A DNA stretch of 5,899 bases, from the NCBI GenBank assembly GCA_021823085.1, contig JAKAPG010000106.1, forward strand, positions 1 through 5,899, read 5' to 3'. A program made the position numbers and the translations under genes. Source of the DNA: Thermoplasmata archaeon (lineage in GTDB: Archaea > Thermoplasmatota > Thermoplasmata > Lutacidiplasmatales > UBA184). Positions 1 through 4,686 of the stretch are shown here, in pieces. Under the pieces are notes generated by a model. That model was not told the DNA's origin. It saw only the letters and a list, made by a program, of their open reading frames with translations, and did not search any database. Within the stretch, counting starts at the first letter, position 1, and every line of letters begins with the position of its first letter.

Positions 1-28
1 CGATCTAGCGGCGCTCGTGCTCGCAAGC

Positions 29-36
29 GATATTAG
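29..36 (+). promoter_or_regulatory. TATA-like promoter element of purP
   Basis: The octamer GATATTAG is the only A/T-rich stretch in the GC-rich leader. Its centre lies about 26 bases before the purP ATG at 58, the spacing expected for an archaeal TATA box that drives a leaderless transcript. The short purine-containing stretch just upstream (GCAAGC) could serve as the TFB recognition element. No Shine-Dalgarno sequence precedes the ATG, which fits leaderless initiation. The motif and spacing are seen; promoter activity is inferred. Confidence 0.55.
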
Positions 37-57
37 GGTCGCTCGCTAGGCGGCCCT

Positions 58-1125
58 ATGGGGGTAACGCTCTCTTCCCCGGACCGACGGTCCGGTTTGG
101 TGGGCCGCGCACCATCGGTCACGACCCTTTGTTCGCATTCGTCCCTGCAGATCTTCTACGGGGCCCGCCAGGAAGGGCTCTCCTCCATCGGACTCTCGGT
201 CGGACCCCCGCACCGGTACTATGACGCCTTCCCACTTGCCCGTCCCGACCGTTTCGTCACGGTCCCGAAGGTCGATCAGCTGCCCAATCTCGCCCCCGAA
301 CTGAAGCGCTCCGGCGCGGTCGTCGTCCCGCACGGATCGTTCGTGGAGTACCTCGGGCCCGAGCGATTCGCCCAGATGGACGTACCGGTCTTCGGGAACC
401 GAGCCGTGATTGCCTGGGAGTCCGATCGGCGCAAGGAACGCGAGTGGCTCGAGCTCGCGCGCGTACCGATGCCGCGCCGATTCGAGGATGCCAGCGAGAT
501 CGAAGGCCCGGCGATCGTGAAGTACTACGGAGCGAAGGGCGGCAAGGGATTCTTCCTCGCCAAGAACAGGGAGGCGTTTCGGGACTTCCGACCTACCGGT
601 CCCTACGTGATCCAGGAATACGTGCTCGGAACCCGCTACTACGTCCACTTCTTCTACTCCCCGCTCTCCGACCGTGGGTACCGTGTCGGTCACGGCTCGC
701 TCGAGATGCTGGGGATGGACCGGCGGGACGAGGCGAATATTGACGAGCTCTACAAGCTGGGTGCGCAGGAGGAGCTGCTCAAAGCGGGAATCCGCCCAAC
801 CTTCGTGGTCACGGGCAATGTTCCGGTCGTCCTGCGCGAGTCGCTGCTGCCCAAGGTGTTCGATGCCGCCGCGCGGATCGTGGAGCGCTCGATCGATCTC
901 TTCGGCGGCATGGTCGGACCGTTCTGCCTGGAAGGGATCATGACCGAGGAACTCGATTTCAAGGTGTTCGAGATCTCGACCCGGATCGTCGCCGGGACGA
1001 ACCTCTTCACGTCGGGAAGTCCGTACTCCGACTACGTCGCGCCGGGACTGTCCATGGGACGACGCATCGCTCAGGAGATCCGACGCGGGATCGACCAAGA
1101 CCGCCTCGACGAGATCCTGAGCTAG
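58..1125 (+). CDS. purP: PurP, formate-dependent FAICAR synthetase (ATP-grasp)
   Basis: This is 5-formaminoimidazole-4-carboxamide ribonucleotide synthetase, the archaeal enzyme that joins formate to AICAR using ATP in the penultimate step of purine (IMP) synthesis, replacing the transformylase activity of bacterial PurH. It is a cytosolic ATP-grasp protein of 355 residues, close to the roughly 360 of Methanocaldococcus PurP. Visible family motifs are SHSSL (26-30), PHGSF (91-95), FGNR followed by WESDR (112-124), the glycine-rich ATP-grasp loop KYYGAKGGKGFF (155-166), IQEYVLGTRYYVHFFYSPL (185-203), LGMDRRDEANID (218-229), VTGNVPVVLRESLLP (251-265), GPFCLEG (287-293) and the metal/ATP-binding FEISTRIVAGTN (304-315). 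The ATG at 58 is preferred because the distance from it to SHSSL matches the family and a TATA-like element sits 26 bases upstream. It appears monocistronic. The first 20 residues are poorly conserved. Identification is by recalled family motifs, and I am very sure of it. Confidence 0.96.
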   Translation: MGVTLSSPDRRSGLVGRAPSVTTLCSHSSLQIFYGARQEGLSSIGLSVGPPHRYYDAFPLARPDRFVTVPKVDQLPNLAPELKRSGAVVVPHGSFVEYLGPERFAQMDVPVFGNRAVIAWESDRRKEREWLELARVPMPRRFEDASEIEGPAIVKYYGAKGGKGFFLAKNREAFRDFRPTGPYVIQEYVLGTRYYVHFFYSPLSDRGYRVGHGSLEMLGMDRRDEANIDELYKLGAQEELLKAGIRPTFVVTGNVPVVLRESLLPKVFDAAARIVERSIDLFGGMVGPFCLEGIMTEELDFKVFEISTRIVAGTNLFTSGSPYSDYVAPGLSMGRRIAQEIRRGIDQDRLDEILS

Positions 1126-1133
1126 CCGAGCAT

Positions 1134-1152
1134 CGAGGGACCCGCGCCCTCG
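1134..1152 (+). terminator. Small hairpin after purP
   Basis: CGAGGG (1134-1139) and CCCTCG (1147-1152) form a perfect 6-bp stem with a 7-base loop, nine bases after the purP stop codon. There is no T-tract, which most archaeal terminators use, so this could be a 3'-end stabilising structure or chance in GC-rich DNA. Confidence 0.25.
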
Positions 1153-1172
1153 GGGTCGAGGCGAAGGTCACC

Positions 1173-1180
1173 CGTTATGA
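1173..1180 (+). promoter_or_regulatory. TATA-like element of the ABC exporter operon
   Basis: CGTTATGA lies in otherwise GC-rich intergenic DNA, centred about 28 bases before the ATG at 1205. This matches the spacing seen upstream of purP and the zinc-ribbon gene. There is no Shine-Dalgarno sequence before 1205, so a leaderless transcript is likely. The match to a TATA consensus is weak. Confidence 0.4.
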
Positions 1181-1204
1181 CCTCCGCTCGGTGGCGTTTC
1201 CGGG

Positions 1205-2167
1205 ATGGACCATGCCCTGCGCGCACGCGGCCTCGTCAAGCGCTACCCCAGGGCTCCGCCCGGGACCTACGCGCTATCGGAGGTCGACCTCGAGATCCCG
1301 CCCGGGGTCACGTTCGGCCTGATCGGTAGGAACGGAGCCGGGAAGACCACTTTCGTACGGATCGCCGCGACCCAGCTCGAGCCCACCGGCGGGCAGCTCG
1401 AGGTCCTGGGCTTCGACGTGAGGGAACAGCCGCGCGAGATTCGCACCCGGATCGCCTGCATCCCCCAGGAGTCCCGACCGCTCTACTTCCTAAGGACCGA
1501 GGAAGTGGTCTACCTCTATCTCAAGATGCGCGGTGTGGACCCGACCGACGCGCGCCGGCGGACCCGCGACGTGCTCTCCGAGCTCGAGCTCGAACCGTAC
1601 CGAAGACAGCTTGTCTCGAACCTCTCCGGCGGGTTGCGCCGCCGCGCGTTGGTCGCCATGGTCTTCGCTTCCGACGCCGAACTCCTCTTCCTGGACGAAC
1701 CCACCACAGGACTCGACCCGCTCGCACGCCGCCAGGTGTGGGAGGCGATCCGACACGCGATCCGGGAGCACCGAACGATCGTGCTGACGACACACTATCT
1801 CGATGAGGCGGAAGCCCTCAGCGCCCGGCTCGCGCTCATCGACAAGGGTCGAGTGATGCTCAGCGGAACTGCGGAGGAACTTCGGGCGCGGATGCCGTAT
1901 CCGTATCGGGTGACCATCGCCGGGCCGATCGACCCGGAGGCGCTCCGGCCGTACGGGCGCGTCACGCCCGTCGAGGGCGGACACCTCGTGTTCGCGCGCG
2001 AAACGGACGCCCGGGAGCTCGCGCGCTGGAGCCTCGAACACGGCTATCGACTCTCGTTGGGGCCGGTTTCGCTCGAGGACATCTTCCTCGAGATCGTAGG
2101 GCGCCCGCTCATCGGCATCGAGGATGAAGAAGCGCCCGAGGAGCCGGTGGAGGCACCGAGGCGATGA
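1205..2167 (+). CDS. ABC-2 type exporter, ATP-binding subunit
   Basis: This is the cytosolic ATPase of a two-component ABC exporter of the DrrA/NodI/CcmA-like group, 320 residues long. It should power the membrane permease encoded immediately downstream. All nucleotide-binding motifs are present: Walker A GRNGAGKT (41-48), the Q-loop glutamine in IPQES (86-90, Q88), signature LSGGL (140-144), Walker B LLFLDEP (160-166) with catalytic Glu165, D-loop GLD (169-171) and switch His197 in TTHYLDEAE. The C-terminal part (about 228-300) is the short alpha/beta extension usual in ABC-2 exporters, ending in SLEDIFLEIVGR (289-300). A further acidic, proline-rich tail (302-320) carries no recognised motif. 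The stop codon overlaps the permease ATG (ATGA), indicating translational coupling. The ATG at 1205 places the N-terminal beta strand correctly. The substrate cannot be deduced; drugs, lipids and polysaccharides are all possible for this family. Confidence 0.94.
   Translation: MDHALRARGLVKRYPRAPPGTYALSEVDLEIPPGVTFGLIGRNGAGKTTFVRIAATQLEPTGGQLEVLGFDVREQPREIRTRIACIPQESRPLYFLRTEEVVYLYLKMRGVDPTDARRRTRDVLSELELEPYRRQLVSNLSGGLRRRALVAMVFASDAELLFLDEPTTGLDPLARRQVWEAIRHAIREHRTIVLTTHYLDEAEALSARLALIDKGRVMLSGTAEELRARMPYPYRVTIAGPIDPEALRPYGRVTPVEGGHLVFARETDARELARWSLEHGYRLSLGPVSLEDIFLEIVGRPLIGIEDEEAPEEPVEAPRR
2149..2153 (+). promoter_or_regulatory. Shine-Dalgarno of the permease gene
   Basis: GGAGG lies inside the end of the ATPase gene, 10 bases before the permease ATG at 2164. 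It provides internal initiation for the second cistron, unlike the first genes of transcripts here, which lack such a site. Confidence 0.5.
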
Positions 2168-2910
2168 GCGAGCGGCATCGCCTGCGCTCGATCCTCGCGC
2201 TGGTACAGCTCAACGGACTCATCCCCATCCGAAGCCAGCCGCTCTACCTCCTTTCCATTCTCTCTTCCCCACTCAGCTTCCTGTTCTTCATCTACATCGC
2301 TTCGCACGGCACGTACTTCGCCTTCGGCGTCACGGGAGGGATGGTCCTGACGATGCTCAGCATCGGGACCGGCCTCCAAGGGGACCTCACGCACTACCGC
2401 AACGACCTCAAGTTCCAGGATGTGGTCGTGGCCTCCCCGGTCGAAGCGCCGAGCTACATCTTCGGGATGGCGCTCAGCGAGCTCGTCTACTCCGCTCCGG
2501 GGCTCGCGGTCTTCGTGGTCCTCTGGGCCATCGGGGGATGGGCGACCCTCCCGGGCGCCGGCGTTCTGGTCGGCACCCTCTTGCTCGTCTGGGGGTTCGC
2601 CACTGCGCTCAGCTTCACGCTCGCCACGTACTTCTCGGACGTGAGGGAAACCTGGATGTACAGCCCGCTCATCTCGTTGGGCCTTTCCGTCATCCCTCCC
2701 GTCTACTACCCAATCAGCGCTCTGCCCGGCTGGGCCCAGTCGCTCGCCTACCTCTCGCCGACGACGTACGCGGGCCAGCTCGTTCAGGCGGCGAGCGGAC
2801 TGGTTCCGCTCTCGGCGACGCACTCCGCCGTCGACTGGCTGGTTCTCCTCGGGTTCACGGTGGCGCTCTTCCTGGTTGCTGCCACCCGGGCCCACTGGCG
2901 CGACCCATAG
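2164..2910 (+). CDS. ABC-2 type exporter, membrane permease
   Basis: This 248-residue polytopic membrane protein is the likely transport channel for the ATPase encoded just upstream. Six hydrophobic segments are visible at about 25-47, 51-71, 97-126, 131-156, 165-187 and 222-241. That is the six-helix layout of ABC-2 permeases (DrrB/NodJ type). Typical family features are the cytoplasmic stretch between helices 2 and 3 containing RNDLKFQDVVVASPVE (79-94), the IPPVYYPISALPGW re-entrant region (177-190) and LSPTTYAGQLVQ (197-208), which corresponds to the usual 'NPLTY' segment. A short basic N-terminus (residues 1-9) should face the cytoplasm. The start ATG overlaps the upstream stop codon, so the pair is one operon and probably one complex, two copies of each. 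At 248 residues it is of normal length for the family. The exported substrate is unknown. Confidence 0.92.
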   Translation: MSERHRLRSILALVQLNGLIPIRSQPLYLLSILSSPLSFLFFIYIASHGTYFAFGVTGGMVLTMLSIGTGLQGDLTHYRNDLKFQDVVVASPVEAPSYIFGMALSELVYSAPGLAVFVVLWAIGGWATLPGAGVLVGTLLLVWGFATALSFTLATYFSDVRETWMYSPLISLGLSVIPPVYYPISALPGWAQSLAYLSPTTYAGQLVQAASGLVPLSATHSAVDWLVLLGFTVALFLVAATRAHWRDP

Positions 2911-2913
2911 GGG

Positions 2914-2945
2914 GGCTCGACGGGGGCGCACGCTCCCGTCGGGCC
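2914..2945 (+). terminator. Strong hairpin after the exporter operon
   Basis: A 14-bp inverted repeat runs from GGCTCGACGGGGGC (2914-2927) to GCTCCCGTCGGGCC (2932-2945) with a 4-base GCAC loop and only two G-U wobbles. It begins three bases after the permease stop codon and ends about 16 bases before the TATA-like element of the next gene. The position suggests a 3'-end or termination function for the ABC transcript. No T-tract follows immediately, so it is not a textbook archaeal or Rho-independent terminator. Confidence 0.45.
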
Positions 2946-2960
2946 GGCCGATTTGCAAGT

Positions 2961-2970
2961 TCTTAAGTAG
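2961..2970 (+). promoter_or_regulatory. TATA-like element of the zinc-ribbon gene
   Basis: TCTTAAGTAG, with an A/T core at 2963-2968, is centred about 28 bases before the ATG at 2994. GCAAG just upstream could be a TFB recognition element. No Shine-Dalgarno sequence precedes the ATG, so a leaderless transcript is expected. Confidence 0.5.
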
Positions 2971-2993
2971 GACCGCACGGTCGAGCCCACGTC

Positions 2994-3233
2994 ATGTTGG
3001 TCTTTGCCGATCAGCGGGCGTTTTCTACTGAGGAGGAACGGTCGGCCCGGTGCACCTTCTGCGGTAAGGAACTGGTCGTTCTCCCCGAGGATCGACGAGG
3101 CGGAGCCTGCTTCGATTGCCTTCCTCTCCTCGGCCCGGAACCGGCACCCTGCCCCGACTGCGGCTACCTGATCCCGGGCGAACGCCGGTCGATCGGCTGC
3201 CCGGCGTGCGGCTGGTTCCCGGCCGTCGAGTGA
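2994..3233 (+). CDS. Small double zinc-ribbon protein, function unknown
   Basis: This is a 79-residue protein with eight cysteines in four CxxC pairs: C20/C23, C39/C42, C53/C56 and C69/C72. Pairs one and two should form one zinc-binding unit and pairs three and four a second, the latter in rubredoxin-like or zinc-ribbon style (PCPDCGYL and GCPACGWF). There is no signal peptide, membrane segment or other domain, so it is presumably cytosolic. Such miniature zinc-ribbon proteins are common in archaea and may bind nucleic acid or act as protein-interaction modules, but nothing here tells which. The gene has its own TATA-like element about 28 bases upstream. It is separated from the exporter operon by a strong hairpin, so it is probably an independent unit. 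The regular cysteine spacing, an ATG start and the promoter make it a credible gene despite its size. I do not recognise a named family. Confidence 0.82.
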   Translation: MLVFADQRAFSTEEERSARCTFCGKELVVLPEDRRGGACFDCLPLLGPEPAPCPDCGYLIPGERRSIGCPACGWFPAVE

Positions 3234-3256
3234 CTCTCCCCTTCGCCAAGCGCCAA

Positions 3257-3263
3257 CCTTATC
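3257..3263 (+). promoter_or_regulatory. TATA-like element of the tRNA-Ser gene
   Basis: CCTTATC is centred about 34 bases before the first base of the tRNA. A TATA box there would start transcription some 8 bases ahead of the mature 5' end, leaving a short leader for RNase P. The hexamer CTTATC also appears at the promoter position of the acyl-CoA dehydrogenase gene on the other strand. Confidence 0.5.
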
Positions 3264-3293
3264 GGGCCGCCCTCGTCCGAAGCCGCGGAGCGT

Positions 3294-3412
3294 GCCGAGG
3301 TGGCTCAGTCCGGTACGGCGCGAGTCTGGAAAGCTCGTGGCGGAAACGCCTCGGGAGTTCAAACGCCGGGAGCGGTCGTTCCGCCCCGGGGGGAAATCTC
3401 CCCCTCGGCGCC
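3294..3412 (+). tRNA. tRNA-Ser(GGA) interrupted by a T-loop intron
   Basis: The cloverleaf folds by eye as follows. The acceptor stem 3294-3300 (GCCGAGG) pairs over all seven positions with 3403-3409 (CCTCGGC). The D-stem is 3303-3305/3317-3319, with GG at 3312-3313 in the loop. The anticodon stem is 3321-3325/3333-3337 around the loop CTGGAAA (3326-3332), giving anticodon GGA at 3328-3330, which reads serine codons UCC and UCU. A long class II variable arm, GGCG-GAAA-CGCC (3339-3350), is diagnostic of serine or leucine tRNAs. The T-stem GGGAG (3353-3357) pairs with CTCCC (3398-3402). The discriminator is G (3410), as in serine tRNAs. The T-loop is 40 bases long; removing 33 bases leaves the canonical TTCAAAT and a mature tRNA of 84 nt. 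CC follows the discriminator but then T, so a full CCA is not encoded. The end given includes CC. The T-loop interruption may cause automatic tRNA finders to miss or mis-bound the gene. Confidence 0.9.
3364..3396 (+). other. Noncanonical 33-nt tRNA intron at position 59/60
   Basis: This insert sits in the T-loop of tRNA-Ser(GGA). Flanking AAA on both sides makes the exact ends ambiguous by up to three bases; every choice yields the same mature TTCAAAT loop. The preferred ends place cleavage within two matching 3-base bulges, AA^C (3362-3364) and AA^T (3395-3397). These flank a central helix of T3358-A3394, T3359-G3393 and C3360-G3392, with an A-G mismatch as the fourth layer, so the bulge-helix-bulge motif is relaxed. 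The intron itself folds into CCGGG (3366-3370) with CCCGG (3385-3389), a bulged A, then GCGG/CCGC closed by a TCGTT loop. Excision by the archaeal splicing endonuclease is inferred. Introns at this site are known mainly from some Crenarchaeota. Confidence 0.78.
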
Positions 3413-3438
3413 TCCGTCCCGATCCTCTCGGTCCCCGG

Positions 3439-3444
3439 GGAGGT
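3439..3444 (+). promoter_or_regulatory. Shine-Dalgarno of the GAF-domain gene
   Basis: GGAGGT is a full match to the anti-Shine-Dalgarno core and lies between the tRNA-Ser 3' end and the GAF reading frame, just before the in-frame TAG at 3444-3446. It marks translation starting within about 5-12 bases downstream, where the frame offers only ACG (3450, 3453) or ATC (3456). This argues against the TTG at 3531 as the start. Confidence 0.6.
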
Positions 3445-3455
3445 AGCCGACGACG

Positions 3456-3965
3456 ATCCGAGAACGCCAGGTCGCGCCTTCGCTGCTCCAGATTGACGCG
3501 ATCCTTTCGCGGCTTCACGGCGCCGCTGCCTTGGCCGAGGTCTGCCGCTTCCTCCGGCACGAATTCCCGCACTACCGCTGGGTGGGTGTCTACCGCCTGC
3601 ACGGCACTACGCTCGTGCTGGATGGCTGGGACGGGGATCGGCCTACGGAGCATACTCGCATCCCACTCGCGCGAGGGATCTGCGGACAGGCCGCTCGCGA
3701 AGGACGGACCGTGATCGTCGACGACGTCCGCCAATCCACCGAGTACCTCGCCTGCTTCGTCGAAACTCGTTCGGAGATCGTCGTACCGATCCGGGAGGAA
3801 GATCGCATCGTGGGCGAGATCGACATCGACGGTGTCGAGGTCGGAGCGTACGACGGGAGCGACCGGGACTTCCTCGAGCGCGTGGCCGCGAAACTCACCC
3901 GGCCGATCACCGAGATCGTCGCGAGCTCGCCGGCGGGCGGCGAGCCCACCGCGCGATCGTCCTGA
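3456..3965 (+). CDS. GAF-domain protein, fRMsr-like
   Basis: This single-GAF-domain cytosolic protein resembles free-methionine-(R)-sulfoxide reductases. Counting from 3456 gives 169 residues. Visible features are an N-terminal helix LLQIDAILSRL (10-20), the GAF core HYRWVGVYRL (39-48), TRIPLARGICG (67-77), YLAC (97-100), SEIVVPI (106-112) and GEIDID (120-125). Of the three cysteines typical of fRMsr, two are kept (C76 and C100, 24 apart). The first, expected ten residues before C76, is His66. Glu107 and Asp123/Asp125 match the acidic residues of the fRMsr active site. It may reduce methionine sulfoxide or sense a small molecule; activity is uncertain without the third cysteine. The start is unusual: no ATG, GTG or TTG lies between the in-frame TAG at 3444 and 3531. 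A TTG start at 3531 would delete the first GAF helix, so ATC 3456 or ACG 3450/3453 after the Shine-Dalgarno is preferred. The gene lies 43 bases after the tRNA with no TATA-like element between, and its 3' end overlaps the opposing ligase gene by 59 bases. Confidence 0.8.
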   Translation: MRERQVAPSLLQIDAILSRLHGAAALAEVCRFLRHEFPHYRWVGVYRLHGTTLVLDGWDGDRPTEHTRIPLARGICGQAAREGRTVIVDDVRQSTEYLACFVETRSEIVVPIREEDRIVGEIDIDGVEVGAYDGSDRDFLERVAAKLTRPITEIVASSPAGGEPTARSS

Positions 3966-4674
3966 GCGCCGCCGTCCTGGCCGCCTCCGCGTCGAACGCG
4001 CGGAACCTGCCGGTCGCGATCGGTCGTCCCCTCCTCTCGCTGAGGCCGGCTCGGATTCGGGCCAGGGCCCGGGTCAGTTCGTCGACGATGGGGAGGTCGG
4101 CGACCCTCGAGGTGCGCGAGAGCGGGTTCAGATCGATGGAGATGACTCGCTGGCCACGCCGCTGGAGCGCTTCGGCTCGGTCTCCGTCCTCGAGAGGGAT
4201 CAGGCACACGTCGGCCCGGTAGATTCCGGTCTCGTCCACCCAGGCACGATCGGACGGAAGGCCCGGAATCACGGCCGTCGGTCGTATCCCGAGGACGTGT
4301 CGGACGCCCGCCCGTTCGAGCGCCCGGCCGATCGCTCGTGCCCGGCTCGGAGAACGATGGAAGAGGTTCACCTCGACCCCGAGCCCGGGCCGGGCGCCGG
4401 CGAGGCGACCGATCTCCTTCGCGGCGAGAGCTGCCACGTTTCCGTTCACGCTGACGACCGGATGCTTCGCTGCCCAGAGCCATTGGGCGGCGACGCGCTC
4501 GGCGTACCGCGCGCTCGGGGTCGTTCGCTCTCCCAACAGATAGTCGAATGCCTCTCCGCGGCCGTGCGCGATGAGTCCCTCGGGCACGACCAAGCCCTTC
4601 TGGGCCGCCTCCGCGAGTCCCGCTCGCACCCGAAGACTGCGGTAGCGAGGGTGCTGTTTCGAGACGCGGACCAC
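3907..4674 (-). CDS. 4-phosphopantoate--beta-alanine ligase (archaeal CoA pathway)
   Basis: This is the archaeal phosphopantothenate synthetase (COG1701, formerly DUF137). It joins 4-phosphopantoate and beta-alanine with ATP to make 4'-phosphopantothenate, replacing bacterial pantothenate synthetase plus pantothenate kinase. It has 255 residues, close to the roughly 260 of the Thermococcus enzyme. Conserved blocks are YRSLRVRAGL (11-20), GLIAHGRGEAFDYLLGERT (33-51), KHPVVSVNGNVAAL (70-83), EVNLFHR (101-107), IPGLPSDR (136-143), IYRADVCLIPLEDGDRAEAL (151-170) and ISIDLNPLSRTSR (178-190). The start chosen is GTG at 4674, because AAGGAAG lies five bases upstream and the protein then begins shortly before the conserved YRSLR. 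The reading frame stays open far upstream to 5664, but that part is only a shadow of the acyl-CoA dehydrogenase gene. It is the second gene of a two-gene operon, 11 bases after the dehydrogenase stop. Its end overlaps the convergent GAF gene by 59 bases. Confidence 0.93.
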   Translation of the reverse strand: MVRVSKQHPRYRSLRVRAGLAEAAQKGLVVPEGLIAHGRGEAFDYLLGERTTPSARYAERVAAQWLWAAKHPVVSVNGNVAALAAKEIGRLAGARPGLGVEVNLFHRSPSRARAIGRALERAGVRHVLGIRPTAVIPGLPSDRAWVDETGIYRADVCLIPLEDGDRAEALQRRGQRVISIDLNPLSRTSRVADLPIVDELTRALARIRAGLSERRGRPIATGRFRAFDAEAARTAALRTIARWARRPPASSRRSR

Positions 4675-4679
4675 GGCAG

Positions 4680-4686
4680 CTTCCTT
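4680..4686 (-). promoter_or_regulatory. Shine-Dalgarno of the phosphopantothenate synthetase gene
   Basis: On the minus strand AAGGAAG follows directly on, and shares one base with, the TGA stop of the dehydrogenase gene. It ends five bases before the GTG at 4674. It supports that GTG as the true start and points to coupled translation of the two genes. Confidence 0.55.

Noticed and set aside
46..1098. Long minus-strand open frame opposite purP
   Set aside because: It is a charged, unconserved translation with no motifs, a by-product of high GC opposite a gene with unmistakable PurP motifs.
2044..2958. Long minus-strand open frame opposite the permease gene
   Set aside because: Highly charged sequence with no domain; the plus strand has a six-helix ABC-2 permease coupled to its ATPase.
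3294..3412. The split tRNA as a degraded pseudogene
   Set aside because: All stems pair without decay, the anticodon and discriminator are correct for serine, a TATA-like element lies upstream, and the insert restores a canonical T-loop when removed. Disruption by chance would not be expected to do that.
3531..3965. TTG at 3531 as start of the GAF gene
   Set aside because: It would remove the first GAF helix (LLQIDAILSRL), and nothing like a ribosome binding site precedes it, whereas GGAGGT lies at 3439-3444.
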